From: Anaeromyces robustus
Lineage: Eukaryota > Neocallimastigomycota > Neocallimastigomycetes > Neocallimastigales > Neocallimastigaceae
Direction: 5' to 3'
Assembly (NCBI GenBank): GCA_002104895.1
Contig: MCFG01000018.1
Span: forward strand, 1 to 64,000
Length of the DNA: 64,000 nt
Numbering within the stretch: the first letter of the stretch is position 1; the number at the start of each line of letters is the position of its first letter. Positions 36,536-51,313 of this stretch are shown here, in pieces. Under the pieces are notes generated by a model that did not search any database, was not told the origin of the DNA, and worked only from the letters and a program-made list of their open reading frames with translations. Both the position numbers and the translations under genes were made by a program.

Positions 36536-39500
36536 AATTATTAAAGAATTTATTTAAATATTATTAATATATAATAATTAAAATAATTCAACTATGACTT
36601 TTTTTATATATTATATAAATTTTTTTATATATCCTTATCACTTATTTAATATATAATCTATAATATTTATTAATTATTTTATTATTTTTTATTTATTATT
36701 TATTATTCATTAATTATATTATTAATTATTATTATTTATTATTTATTATTATTTATTATTATTATTAATTATTATTATTCATATCATTATCTTATGATAA
36801 ACTAAATTAAATAAAAATAAAAAGGTAATTTATGTATTTGTGTATTAAAATTTTTTTAGTATTCTAAAGAACAAAATAATTTAAATATTAGAAAAAAAAA
36901 AAAAGGAGAAAAAAAAAATTTTTTTTTATTTATTTATTAAAACAAAATCCTTATTTAATAATTTAATAATTTAATCATTAATGTTTTATGTAATATTTTT
37001 AATAAAATAAATAAAATATATAAAATGATTTATTTTATTGTGTATATTACAATGTAAATTTATATATTTATTTCTCAGTATTATAAATAAATTTAATATA
37101 TTTCATTTTTATATAATTATATATAAATTTAATATATTTTATTTATATTTGATTTATATATAATATATATAATAAATATATATAATATAATAAATATAAT
37201 ATATAAAATATATATAATAAATATAATATATAAAATATATATAATAAATATAATATATAAAATATATATAATAAATATAATAAATATATTATATATAATA
37301 AATATAATAAATATATTATATATAATATTTATTAATTTATAAATGATTTTTTATTAAAAAAATTTATTTATTTATTTTTTATTTATTATATTATTGTTAC
37401 ATTAAAAAAATTTTTTTTTCTTGGATAAAACATGGTATGATATATTAAATATTTCCAAAAAATTATTTATTTAATTTATTTTTTTTTATTTATTTATATA
37501 AATATGTATAATTAATAAATAAATAAATTAATAAATAAATTAATTAATAAATTAAATAAATAAATAAATTAAGTAAATGAATAAATAAATAAATAAATAA
37601 ATAAATAATAAATAAATTAAGTAAATAAATTAAGTAAATGAATAAATAAATAAATAAATAAATAAATACAAAAATAAATAAATAAATGAATGAATAATAA
37701 ATAAATAATAAATAAATAAATAAATATTTAAATAAATAAATAATAAGTATTTATAATTATAAATTAAAAAAATTTATTTTAAAATTTCTTTCCAATAATT
37801 TAAAAGTTTTAGTTTGCATGAATAGCAATCTTCTTTTTATTGGCTGATTTTTCAAATTGAAAAACTTTTAAGTAAACTTTTATATTAATTATGCTTTTTA
37901 GCGAATAGAAAAACAGAAATAAAAGCATGGATTGAATTAACCTTTTATTGGCAATAAACAATAAAATATATTAAATTTAAATAATTAAATAATAACAAGA
38001 AAATGAAAAAAAAAAAAAAAAAAAAAGCACTAAATGAAAAAAAGTTGGCATGCTCTAAATGCAATAAAATAAGTGGTTAAAAATTTTTATAAGTGTCTAA
38101 ACACGTTGGAATATTAGATTCTTGATTGATGTAAGGAAAAATATAAGTGAGAATGATAACAGAATTCTACAAACAATAATATATTATATTATAATATTTT
38201 TTTTAACTTAAATTGACATCTTAACAGCTTTCATCGTCAATTTTTATATATAATAAACTGTCATAGTTGAATATTGACATTAAAATGACAGATTGTATTG
38301 ATGGTAACTTAATTAAAAAAAAAAGATTAAGTTCGTTCTTTAATATGGGTAAAAATTATTATAAAATCATATTTTTTTTTATTATGTACATGTGTATAAA
38401 AGAATTTGATGAATCAATAAATAAAATAATTTAATTAAATAAATGGATAAATGAATCAATGAATAAATGAATAAATGAATCAATGAATCAATGAATAAAT
38501 AGAAGAATGCCAATTTTTTTTATTTATTTACTTAAAATTAGAAATGGAAATATTTAAAATTATTAATAATTAGTATTAATTTAATTTGATTAGATTAATA
38601 CAAAATAGATACAAAAAAAAAATATTGTTTATTATTTATCATTTATCATTTATCATTTAACTAATTATTTCTAAATTGAATCATTATTAAATGTTGTGTT
38701 GTATAATTAAAATGGAAATAAGTATTTATTATATTCAATAAAAAATAATAATAGTAATAAAAAACTTATTGTATTATAAAATAATTATATATTTATTATA
38801 TTTTGAAAATCTTTCAATATTGTAACATAATATTTTATTACTTTATTTTACTTCCAAATAATTATAAATAATATTATTTTGTTATTATAATTAAATTTAT
38901 TATTAATAGTAATATTACTAGCTTAAAAATTTTTTTGTAGTAGGAAAAGTAGGTATAAAAGATTTGTCTATTTTTAAAAATAAATTAATCAATATAAATA
39001 AGTGAATGGTTAAATAAATTATAAATAATATTATATTTATAATAATTAGTATTTATATACAGAATGAGTCAATTAAAACTAAATTATTAAATTATTAAAT
39101 TATTAAATTATAATATAAATAATATATATAATATATATAATAATATATTATAAACGTACCATATATTCATAATATATTATATAATAAAATAATATATTAT
39201 ATAATAAAATATAAATTAATTATGTCTTATAATACTAATTTTTAAAAATTTTGAAAATAATGAAAATTATTCATTAAAATTAAACTTTCAATAAATAATT
39301 CAAAATATATTATACAATATATTATTTTACATTCATTATATATGATGAATATATATTTATTTGAGTCTTAATATATTGTTTAGTATTAAATAGTAATTTA
39401 TGTTTTTTTTTTTTTATTTCATTTTTTATTTTATTTTATTTGTAATTTATAATATTTTATATATGATATAATAATTGGTATATTTTAAATTAAATATAAC

Positions 39501-39651
39501 ATATATTAATTGTTTAAAAAAAAAAAAAAAACATTTTATGTATATAATAATAATAATTAAATAATTAAATAATTAAATAATTAAATAAATAATTAAATAA
39601 TTCATAAATAATATATAATAGTTAATACTTAATAAATAGTATAATTATTAA

Positions 39652-39705
<54 letters not shown>

Positions 39706-40293
39706 CATACTTAGTTCATAATAAAATTAAGTAAAAAGAAATAGAATAATAAAATATATAATAAATATTATAATACATAAATATATATAAAATTTATTAA
39801 AAAAATATTATATAAATACTAGTGTACTGCTTTTAAAACTTTTTTGTTTTTTTTTTTACACACTCAAAAAAAAGAAATAAAAATTTTAATTAAATAAATA
39901 AAAAAAAAATAATAAAAAATAAATTAAAATTGTTAACTATTATTATTATTATTATTAAATTAAAATTTAATAGTAGTAATAATTTTATAAGAATAATATA
40001 GTAACGATAATTTAATAATAATAATAATAGTAATAATATTAATAAAAAAATAAAAAAAAAATAATTAAATAAAAATTAATGAAAACTATATAACAATTAA
40101 TTAAAAAAAAAGAGAGGAAATTAAATAATAAATAATAATAAATTAATAATAATAATATTCAAATAAATAAATAAATAATTAAATAGGGGAGTTATTATAA
40201 AATCAATTACATTTTTATTTCAATTTCTTATCTTTTTTTTTAGTACTTTTTTTTTTTTTTTTTTTGGAATTTCAAATATAAAAATTATACAAA
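36536..40293. other. AT-rich gene desert upstream of ABCA
   Basis: Microsatellites at 37130-37325 (TATATAATAAATATAATA units), 37510-37745 (AAAT) and 39651-39710 (AAT). The stretch 37790-38340 is less simple and has short inverted repeats (AATTGAC...GTCAATT, CTGTCAT...ATGACAG) but matches no family I recognise. The last few hundred bases should hold the ABCA promoter and 5' UTR. Confidence 0.55.
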
Positions 40294-43200
40294 ATGGTAA
40301 CTACTTCTTATATTATATTATATTATTATTATATTATATTCACTTGATATAATTTAATTATGCTTTAAAATACTTTTTTTTTTATTAAACTTCCAAATAG
40401 TTTAATTAATAATAGAATTCATTAAATATTTTTTTTTTAAAAAAAAATTAGTGGATTTATACATTATTATAATTAACACTTTTTTTTTTGAAATGTTTAT
40501 CATACTTTATAAAAATATATAATTATATGATGAAAAATATTAAACTAATATGTATATTTTATTATATAAAGGGTCTTTACTCTAGCCAATTAAGGGCTAT
40601 GATAAGGAGAAACTTTTTAATTAAAAAGGCCTCCAGAAGTAGCTTAATATTGGAAATCATTTTTCCAATTCTTGTTGTTTTATTGGCATGTAAGTTGTAT
40701 TTAAATTTTATATTGTAAAATTTTTATTTAAAAATGAAATTAAACAATCTATTAAAATGAAAAAAAAAGTTAAAAAATAAATTACTATAATTATCTACAA
40801 CGTTTATTATAGTTAAAATTTAAATAAATAATTAAATAAACATTTTTAAATTATTTATTTATAAAGTTAAATTTAACAAAAAAAAATATAATTATTAATG
40901 ATGAAATTAAATGTTGAAATTTATTATTGATTGAATTAAATATATATATATAATTTATTAAATTTTTCATAATATTATATCCATTAAATATAATTTAATG
41001 GATATAATATTATGATTTTATGTATTTATATTGAATTTTTTTTTTTTTTTAAAAATTTATGTAAATCTTTTTTATTAATATAATTTTTTATATATAAAAT
41101 GATTATATATATATTTTTTTTATATTAATTAAATCTATATAGTTATTTTAAATTCTTTATCAAAAACTGAAAATTTTGATGTTTTAAAATCAACTACACC
41201 AGAAGATGTAAATGATTTCTTTTCAAAGTATTCAACAACTTCAGTATATGAACAAGCAAAGCCAGCAATTGGTTTTATTTTACCAGAAAATAATTCAAAT
41301 AAAGATATTATTACTCAAATTATGTCAAATGATTTATTTACAAATTTAAAATTGGAACCAGTTGAATTTAAGAATGATAATGAAATAAAATCTTATATTA
41401 ATAATTATCGTAATAATCTTGTTGCAAGTATTATTTTCGAAAGTGATGATTATCTTAGTTACACTATTCGTGTCAATGATACTTCAGCTCCAGATCCATA
41501 TACTCCACCTATTTCAAATTATGCTTATGGTCGTCATTTAACTGCTAATGGCCATAAAACGGATGCTGATAAATATTATGGTATATTTGCTCCAATTCAA
41601 GCTGCTGTTGATCAAACTATTATTCGTTTAAAGACTAAAGATGAAGGTTTCTCTTTAAAAGTTTTACTTGGTAAATTAGCTGGACAAATTACTAAATATA
41701 ATGGTAGCAAGTCTACTAGTGGTACTATTGCGGCATATATTTCTTTAATTTTCCTTGCTCCTTTAATGATGATTGTTACTTATCTTGTTAAGGAAAAGGA
41801 AAGAGGTATTAAGGATGGTTTAATTATGGCTGGTGTTCATCCAACTATATTTTGGCTTTCATGGGAAATTATTTATGCTGGTATCGTATTTGTTGTTTCA
41901 GTTATTATTGCTCTCTTTTTCTTAGTGACTGGAACTTTAAGTAATGTCAATCCATTAATTATGTTTATTGCCTTACTTTTATATGGTTTAAGTTGTTGTT
42001 CTTTTGGTTTCTTCTTTACTACCTTTTTCAGAAAATCTAGAACTGCTGGTGCTGTTGTTGGTTTAATTGCTATTGCCCTTTGTGCCTTCAATATTGCCTT
42101 AGCTTACTTTAGTAAAATTGCAAAGATTATTACCTCTTGTATCTTTTCACCATTCGCTATTGGATCATTTGTTTATGAAGTTGATCAAATGGAATACAGT
42201 TATGAAAAACTTACCTTTAGTAATCTTTTCAAAACTGATGCTGGTATTTATTTATGTATTTTACTTGCTAATAATGTTGTTTACTTTTTATTAGCTGTTT
42301 TACTTGATAATTTTTCATCTGGTGAAAATGGTAGATACTTTTTACGTTCTAAGAAGAAGGCTAGTGATCTTTATGACGAATCTGATGTTACCTATGAAAA
42401 AGATATTCAAGAAGATTATAATGCTAAAAATAATGAAAAATGTATGGTTGAAGTTAGTCGTGTTCATAAAATTTTCCAAAAGAATGTTACTGAAATTGAA
42501 ATAGAAGATGGTGAAGAAAAGGAAGTTACTAAATCTGTTGATTATTTAGCTGTTAATGATGTATCCTTTAAGGTTTATCAAAATGAAATTTTCGCTCTTT
42601 TAGGTAAATAAAAAAAAAAAAAATTGAATAAACATAATCATAAATATGATAATAAACATAATAATGATGATAATCTTAATAATAATAATAATAATCTTAA
42701 TAATAATAATAATAATAATAATTATAATCATCATAATCATAATAAATAATAATAATCATAATCATAATAATAATCATAATAATAAACATCATTATCATCA
42801 TAATAATAATACATAATAATAATGATAATAATAATATAATATGTAGTTTAAATTTTTTATGATTAATCTGTATATACTATTATTATTTTAACTAGTTTTA
42901 AATAATAATATTATAATTCTATTTTTTTTTTATTTTTTTATTTTTTTATTTGATATTAATATTAATAACATATCCGTTTTTTTTTTAAATAAAATAAATA
43001 TAGGTCATAATGGTGCTGGTAAGACTACTCTTTTAAATATCATGGTTGGTCTTTTAGCAGCTTCACAAGGTGATATTTTCTTTGATGGTATGAGCATTTC
43101 TTCTAATCTTTATAAGATTCGTAGAAACTTTGGTGTTTGTCCACAATCAAATATCATTTTTGATGATCTTACTGTTGGTGAACATATTGATATTTACTCT

Positions 43201-46200
43201 GGTATTAAGAATACTCATGTTGATGTTGATGAACTTTTAAAGGAAATTGACCTTATTGATCAAAAGGATAAAAAGGCATCAAAGTTGAGTGGTGGTCAAA
43301 AACGTAAACTTTGTATTGGTTTAGCTATTATTGGTGATCCAAAATATATCTTTTTAGATGAACCAACTACCGGTTTAGATCCTCTTTCTAGAAGAAAGAT
43401 TTGGGATTTACTTCTTAAGAAGAAGGAAGGAAGAGTTATTTTCCTTACTACTCACTATATGGATGAAGCTGATATTCTTGCTGATCGTAAATTAATTCTT
43501 ACTGATGGTAAAATTCGTTGTCTTGGTACTAGTCTTTATCTTAAGAATCACTTTAATATGAGTTATGATTTATCTGTTGAATCTACTGATGGTAATGCTG
43601 TTCAAGATATTGTTTACCGTCATATTAAAGATGCTGTTTATGTTCCAACTGAAGATAGTTTAACTAAGGATGGTTTAATTAAGATTCATACTTGGAGATT
43701 ACCATTAGCTTCTACTGGTAACTTTACTCATCTTTTAGATGAGTTAGAAAGTCAATCAGGTCCTGGTGGTCTTGTAAAGAAGTTTGCCTTATCGATGCCA
43801 ACTCTTGAAGAATTATTCATTCGTTTAGAAGATGAAGCTAATCAAAATCAAAATATTCCAGAAATAATTAACCGTGGTAATTCTGAAGATCAAGTTTTAA
43901 TTCAAACCAATGAAGATAAATTACCTGAATTAAGAGCAGTAACCTCACCATCACAAGGAAGTATTATTAGTACTCTTATTGAATATAGATTAAAGATTTT
44001 CTTAAAGAATAAAGGTTTTGCAACCTCTGCTATTCTTTATCCAGTCATTATTGCCGGTTTTTGTTTCTTTGTTGTCAATAGTATTTTCAGTAATCAAATT
44101 AGTATTTATGATAAGAAGGTTATATCTATTCCAGAAATGTACGGTCAATCCTACTTAAACTATGATATTAAACAATCTGATGTTGGTCTTACAAATGCCA
44201 ATTTCGCTGGTGTTATGGGTGATACCAATACAACTTATTTAACTAATATGGATATTAATGCTATTCCTTTCCCAGAATTTAATGATCATTACTACATTTC
44301 ATCTTTCAATGGTAAAAATACTAATAATAGTTATGTCTTTAACATTAATTACAATGATACAATGACCCATTCTATTCCAACCACCTTAAATGCTATTAGT
44401 AATGCTATTCTTTCCTCTAAGAATGTTACTGATCAAATTGTTTTAAGATCTCATCCTTATGATCAAAAGAATGAAACCTTCTCACAAGTTGCTTTAATGT
44501 TTGCTGCTCTTTCTATTGGTGCTTGTATTATTAGTTCTATTAATAAGTTTGGTGCTTTAGTTGTACGTGAAAGAGTAAATCTTTTACTTCAACAACTTCA
44601 AATCAATGGTGTTTATCGTATCAACTATTGGTTATCTACTCTTATTTCTGATTATTCTGTTGCCGTACTTACCTGTTTCTTAATTATTATTGCTGGTATC
44701 ATTGTACGTTTTGAACCATTATTAAATGTATGGATTGATATTCTTATCTTTATTTCCATTTTAATTTGGTGTATTCCAACTCTTTTATACCAATACATTT
44801 GGAGTTTTATTTTCGATAAGGAAGAAGCGGCTTACTCTGTTATGTTTATGATCAATTTTATTCCAGTTATTTTTGGTTACATTGCCTCTTTCATTCTTTG
44901 TAATGTCGATGATGTTATTGTTAATATTGAAACTAAAAATGTACTTTATAATACAGCTACCGTAATTCTTAATATTGTCATTACTGCTATTTGTCCAGCC
45001 TATGGTATTGTTACTATTAAGAATTCCTTCTATACTATGCGTATTGCTGAATCTTTATACAAGTATGATATTAGTTTTGGTAGTTTCTTTAAGTTTAAGA
45101 ATGGTTTCCTTCCAATTATCATTACTCTTGTTGTTCTTATTGTTATTTACTTCCCAATTTGGGTTAGATTAGATGTTATTAAGAACCAAATTAATTATGG
45201 GGAACCACGTAGATTCCCAACTAAGGTTCATAGAAAGTATGAAGATGTTTTAGAACAAGGTGATGAAGATGTTAGAGATGAAGCTAGATTTGTTAATAAA
45301 CATCAAGATGAATTACCAATTAGTGTTATTAATCTTAGTAAGGAATATGAATATAGAGGTAAGATTAGTACTGCTGATAAACAAGAAATGAAGAAGAAGG
45401 CCTTGGAGGAATTTGAATATGGTGAAGTCCATCCATCCTTCTTCAATAAGAAATTATTAGTTAAGACCGCTGTAGTCGATGTTAACTTTGGTGTTAGAAG
45501 TCGTGAATGTTTTGGTCTTTTAGGTCCAAATGGTGCTGGTAAGACTACCATCTTAAATGCTGTTACCTATACTTTTGAACCTACTACAGGTAAGATTTTA
45601 TTCAATGGTAAAGGAATTCATTGTACTCCATTAACAGAACTTTCTATGGGTTACTGTCCACAAATTAATATTCTTTGGAAGGAATTAACTATTCGTGAAC
45701 ATCTTGAACTTATTCTTAGAATTCGTGGTTATAATAAGAAGGAAGCCTCCGAATATGCTATTCAATATGTTAATGCTTGTGGTTTAGCCGATCATCAAAA
45801 TAAACCAGCTTATAATTTAAGTGGTGGTACTAAACGTAAACTTTCACTTTTAATTGCTATTTGTGGTTATCCAAAACAAATTTTATTAGATGAGCCTACT
45901 GCTGGTTTAGATCCTTCTACTCGTCGTTATGTCTGGAATATTATTAATGATACTAAGAAGATGAATGAATCTGCCTTAATTTTAACTACCCATTCTATGG
46001 AAGAAGCTGAAAAATTATGTGATCGTCTTGCTATTTTAGTTAATGGTCGTTTAACTTGTATTGGTGCTCCAGAACACTTAAAGTTGAAGTTTGGTGAAGG
46101 TTATGTACTTGAATTACATTCAAGAAATGTCCATGAATTCCATTCTGAAATTGTTGAAAAAGCTAAAATCTTTGGTGATTATGAATATACTATGGAAAAA

Positions 46201-46404
46201 ACTTCTAATAATCGTGTTAAATATGAAGTATATATGACTAAAAATCTTAGTAATGTCTTTAAGATGATGGAAGATTGTAAGGCTAATGGTTTAGTTACAG
46301 ATTATACCTTTAGTCAAGCTTCTTTGGAACAAATCTTTATTGATTTTGCTAAACAACAAATTACTGAAGTTGATGAATCCTCATCATCAGAAGAAGATAA
46401 TTAA
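40294..46404 (+). CDS. ABCA-type full ABC transporter, 4 exons
   Basis: Full-size ABC transporter of subfamily A (lipid or amphipathic substrate movement in known members), with two TM domains and two NBDs. Exons: 40294-40296 (ATG alone), 40572-40689, 41143-42603 and 43004-46404. All are GT-AG and in frame, giving 1660 aa. The N terminus MGLYSSQLRAMIRRNFLIKKASR leads into TM1 (SLILEIIFPILVVLLA), the usual ABCA start. A soluble loop and a TM cluster follow, including YLVKEKERGIKDGLIMAGVHP, the ABCA 'EKE...mG' motif. NBD1: GHNGAGKTT (about 530), LSGGQKRKLCIGLAI (about 622), FLDEPTTGLDP. NBD2: GPNGAGKTT (about 1368), LSGGTKRKLSLLIAI (about 1465), LLDEPTAGLDP. The tail is acidic (ESSSSEEDN). The substrate cannot be inferred. 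Confidence 0.95.
40297..40571 (+). other. intron immediately after the ABCA start codon
   Basis: 275-bp intron beginning GTAACT directly after ATG and ending TATAAAG. The next exon begins GGT CTT TAC in frame. An alternative in-frame ATG at 40488 lies inside this intron and would add a hydrophobic leader unlike ABCA proteins. Confidence 0.7.
42604..43003 (+). other. ABCA intron 3 with AAT/CAT repeats
   Basis: 400-bp intron splitting the first Walker A (G|GHNGAGKTT). Its left half is AATAAT and ATCATA repeats. Confidence 0.85.
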
Positions 46405-46673
46405 AAAGAAACATAAATGGAAAAAAAGCAAAAAAAAAAAAAAGAAGAAAGAAAAAGAAAGAAAAAGAAAGAAAAGAAAGAAAAAGAAAAAATAAAATAA
46501 TATACTAATAAAATTAAACAAGAGAAAAATATATAAAAAAAAAAAAAAAATTTTTTTTTTGAGTAGAATTAAGATAAAATGAACAAAAAAAAAAAAAAAA
46601 AAACAAAAAAAAAAAAAAACCAAAAAAAAACCAAAAAAACCAAAAAACCAAATTATTTATTAATGATATTTAG

Positions 46674-46722
<49 letters not shown>

Positions 46723-47633
46723 AATCCCCTATATAGTTTTTTTTTTTATATTTTTTTTTAGTATTCTTATAGACGGATAAAATATTATGTTAGAAATCCA
46801 TCTATATTAATTTTAGAGAAAAATGTCTAGTAAAATATCTATTTATTTTAAACTAAAGAAAGAAAAAAAAAAAAAAGTTAGATAATATTTAGTTAGTAAA
46901 AGTTAAAAACAAAAAAACAAAAAAAAAAAAATCAAAAAACAAAAAAAAAAAAAAAATACAAAAAAAACAAAAACAAAAACAAAAAGAAAGAAAAATAAAA
47001 ATAATTCAAAGAAAAAAAAAAAAAGAAAACAAAATAAGTAACAAACAATAATAAACAAACAAAAAAAAATATGGTTATAGAAGAAAACTATCAAAATAAT
47101 AAATAATTAACAAAGTTTTTTTTTTTTTTTTATCAATTAAATATATAAACAATATTAATTAATAATTTTTACGCAGAAGATTTTTTTTTAAAAACACAAA
47201 CCAAATTAAACTAAACCAAACCAAATATAATTAACAAAAAAAAAAAAAAAAAGTTATATATCAATAATAATAATTAATAATTTAGGAAAGATAAAAAAAA
47301 TTTTCTTTTTTTTTTTTATTTATTCTTTCATAGTTTTTAATTAATTTATTTATTCAATTTTTATTTAATTATAATAAACCAAACAAACAAACAAAAAAAA
47401 AAATAAAAAAAAAAATATATAAATAATATAATATATATATAAAATATTACTTTTTTTTTTTTTTTTTCTTATTATTTTTAAATATATATATATATATATA
47501 AATCAGAAATAATATATAATATAAGAATAATTAATAATAGTATATATAAAATTAAAATTAGTAATAAATAATATAATAATATAATAATATAATAATAAAA
47601 TAAAAAAAAATAATATAATAAAATAAATAAATA

Positions 47634-47681
<48 letters not shown>

Positions 47682-48615
47682 AAAAAAAAAAAAAGAATTA
47701 GAAAATAAATTTATAATATTAAGTAAGATAGAATTATAAAATATTCCTTCCCTTTTAACCTATATTTCTTTTTCTTTTTTTTTTTTTTTTTTTTAGAAAA
47801 TAATCTTTTTAATTATTTAATTATTTAATTATTTTTTTATTTTATTTTATTTTATTTTATTTTATTTTATTATATATATATATATTTATAAATTTATATA
47901 TTTATTTTTTTTTTTTTAATAATAATATAATATAGTTTTTAAGATAAAATATAATAAAAAAAAAAGATAATAATAATTAATAATTAATAATTAATTAGTA
48001 ATTAATAATAGTAAATATATAAGTAAAAAAAAAAAAAAAAAAAAACCCATTTGAATTTTATATAATTCCAAAAAAAAAAAAAAAAAAAATAAGAAAAAAA
48101 AAATAATTAATAAATATTATGGTTATTTTTTTTTTAACAATATATGAAACCTGAACCTTTTTTTTTTCAATTTTTTTTTTAATATATATGAAACCTGAAC
48201 CTCTTTTTTTTTTCCTCTTTATATCTTATATCTATTTTTTTTTTTTTTTTTTTGGTTAAAACTTGCTTTATTTAATTTATTATTTTTTTTTAATTTATTA
48301 TTATTATTGTTTTTTTTTTTTTTTTTTTTAGATTATATAACACTTTATTTTTTTTTAAAAAAAGAAAAAAAAAAAAAGAAAAACCTTGCTAATTATAATA
48401 ATATTTTTACAATATTATTATTACTAATTTTCTAATTTACTAAATTATAATCTTTATAATTAAGTTTATTGAAATTTTTTTTTAATTTTTTTTTTTATTT
48501 TTTATTTTTATAATTAAATCTAAATCTAAATCTAAATCTAAAACTATTCTATACTAATACTAATCTATACTATTTTTCTTTTTTTTTTTTTTCTACTGAT
48601 TATTAATTAATAATG

Positions 48616-48670
<55 letters not shown>

Positions 48671-50190
48671 AATTTATTAATTTATTTATTATTAATTTAC
48701 CTTTTTTTTTTTTAAATAATTATAATAATTAAATATAAAACCAAAAACCAAAAAAAAAGAAGTATTTATATTAATTTATATATATTTTTTCAAAAAAAAA
48801 CAAAAAAAAAACAAAAAAAAAAAATAAAACCTTTTTTCTTTTTTCTTTATTTTTTTTTTATTTTTAATATTATTTTTTTTTATTTTTTTAAATGAAAAAA
48901 AAAAAAAACTCTTTTTTCCTTATATTTTTTTTCTTCTTTTCTTAATTTATTATTTTTTATTATTAAAAAAAAAATTTTTTTTTTATGTTAAAAGTTAACG
49001 CGAGTTTCACTACAATTTAGTTTTACTTGTTATTTTATTTTATCATAAAAAAAAAAAAAAAAAAGAAAGAAAAAAAGAAAGAAAGGGAAAAAAAAGAAAA
49101 GAAAAGAAAAGAAAAAAAAAGATTAAGCTAATAAGAAAAAAAAAAAAAAAAAAGAAAGAAAAAAAGAAAGAAAAAAAATTTTTTTAACTTTTTATAGCAA
49201 TGCTATTTATCCTATATTGAAATTTTTTTTTTTTTTTATTTTCAAATTCATTCATGGTAATATTTTTTTTTAAAAAAAAAAATACAATTAAAAATTGTTA
49301 AAAAGTCTTAGAATTACAAATCAAAAAACTAAAACGAAAAAAAAAAAAACAAAAACAAAAACAAAAACAAAAACAAAAACAAACAAACCAAGTGAACAAA
49401 TTTAATAATAAAAGCAAAACAAAACAAAACAAAAAAAAAAAAAAAATTATTAAAAATATAAATATTAATAATAATAAAAAAAAAAAACAAATTTTTTTTA
49501 AAATATTTATTATACTAACAAAAAATATATTAAACATATATTTTAATTATTTACTTTATAAATGAATGAATAAGGAAAAAAAAAAAAAAAAAAAAACAAT
49601 TAATAAAAAAATATATATAAATATAAAAAAAAATTGTATATATATACAATATATATATATATATATTAATTCATTTTCATTTATTATTTATATTTTTATT
49701 TCTCTAATACATAATTTCTTTATTTTTTATTTCTGGATTTTATGATTATTATTTTTTTTTCTTTATTATTCTTTATGTTGTAATGAAAATTTTTTTTTTT
49801 ATCCTTTTAATCAACCTTCATTAAACTTTTTTAAAGAAAAAGAAAAAGAAAAAAAAATTTTTTTTATGGTTCTTTAATTCAAAAAAGCAAAAACTTACTA
49901 ATATATAATATTATTAAAATTTATAAAAAAAAATTTTTTTTTTTGTTATTTATTAAATATTTTTATTTTAGGTAGAAATAAATAGTGTTTAGTTATATAT
50001 TTATATTTAATATCATCTCATCTCATCTCATATATCATATATCATTATTTTATTAATATTTTTTAAAAGAAAAGGAACTATAAAATAATTAGTAGTAATG
50101 ACTAATTAATTAGTTAATTAATTATTTATTTATTATAACATAAAGGTTAGATTAAAAATTTCTTTTTATTATTAATATTAAGTTCAATAA
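46405..50190. other. homopolymer-dominated region after ABCA
   Basis: About 3.8 kb made almost entirely of A-runs, T-runs and short CAAAAA, GAAAG and AAT repeats. It includes a 40-base A-run at 46677-46720 and two copies of TATATGAAACCTGAACC (48141 and 48185). The open frames here are low-complexity (FFFL or KKK) and not genes. Confidence 0.7.
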
Positions 50191-50577
50191 TATATATAGT
50201 GTATAATAGCATCAATTACACTATTTCTCCTGCCTTTTTTCCACCCTTTGACCATCAATATAAAGCACTTTTGAAAAAACATTCCCCCAACTCTTGTTAA
50301 TTCATTTATAATCATATATCTAGTATGGTACGTATCTATTGCCCGAAAAATTTTCATCCTCAGTTAAAACAATTCCTATAGTCATAACCATTTATATTCA
50401 CATTCATATTCACTTTCATATTATTTAAATTAATTAATATGGAAATAATTATAAAAAAAATTTGTTTAGTTAATGATAAAAAATAATATATTTGATTATT
50501 AATAAATAAAAATGATAATAATAAAATAATATTAGGATAATATACAATAATGTAGAATTAAGTGTTCAGTTTAATTT
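50191..50577. other. less AT-rich island of unknown nature
   Basis: 50216-50400 has C-rich pyrimidine words (TCTCCTGCC, CCACCCTTTGACC, CATTCCCCCAACTC) and is preceded by an 8-bp inverted repeat ATAGTGTA/TACACTAT. No ORF and no recognised RNA. Confidence 0.35.
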
Positions 50578-50578
50578 G

Positions 50579-50675
<97 letters not shown>

Positions 50676-50690
50676 TAATAATAATAATAA

Positions 50691-50782
<92 letters not shown>

Positions 50783-50794
50783 TAATAATAATAA
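50578..50794. repeat. (AAT)n microsatellite
   Basis: About 215 bp of AAT repeats with two GAT interruptions. Confidence 0.95.
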
Positions 50795-51256
50795 TTTAAA
50801 ATACTCAAGTTATTACTACAAAATATTAAGTAGTAATTAGTTTTTTTTATAACTGGAAATATTAAATGGTATAAAGATATATATAAATATTTCATTCAAA
50901 TCAAGAAATAATGATTTTCAGATTTTGTCCCCTAAAGTCTTGTTTTATTAAAGTCTATAGTCAATGGATAAGATTTTTTTGGTTTAAGTATTTCTTTATG
51001 TAGGTGATATGTAACATTATAATTTAATTTTTAAAAATTTCATTTTTTTTTCTTTATAGTTAGAAATATTGAAAAAAAAAATTTTTTTAATAAACTGACT
51101 TCAATATTTCATATCCATTTTCATGATAAAATGGATAAGAAATATTGTTTTTAATGTGATTATTCATTATAGAATTTATTTTTGTTTCTATTATTTAGTA
51201 GTTAGAATAATTAATACATAAGGTTAAAGCTCAACATTAAAAAAATTTAATGACTT

Positions 51257-51313
51257 TTTTACTTTTTTGTAAGTTCTTATTGCCCCAAAATAAGAACTTA
51301 CAAAAAAGTAAAA
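51257..51313. other. perfect 25-bp stem hairpin
   Basis: The arms 51257-51281 and 51289-51313 are exact reverse complements (core TTTTACTTTTTTGTAAGTTC), with the 7-base loop GCCCCAA. Confidence 0.9.

Noticed and set aside
46387-47094. Phe-rich minus-strand frames after ABCA
   Set aside because: Readings of A-runs; no domain, no codon structure.
50566-50895. Poly-Tyr/poly-Ile open frame on the minus strand
   Set aside because: Translation of the (AAT)n tract.
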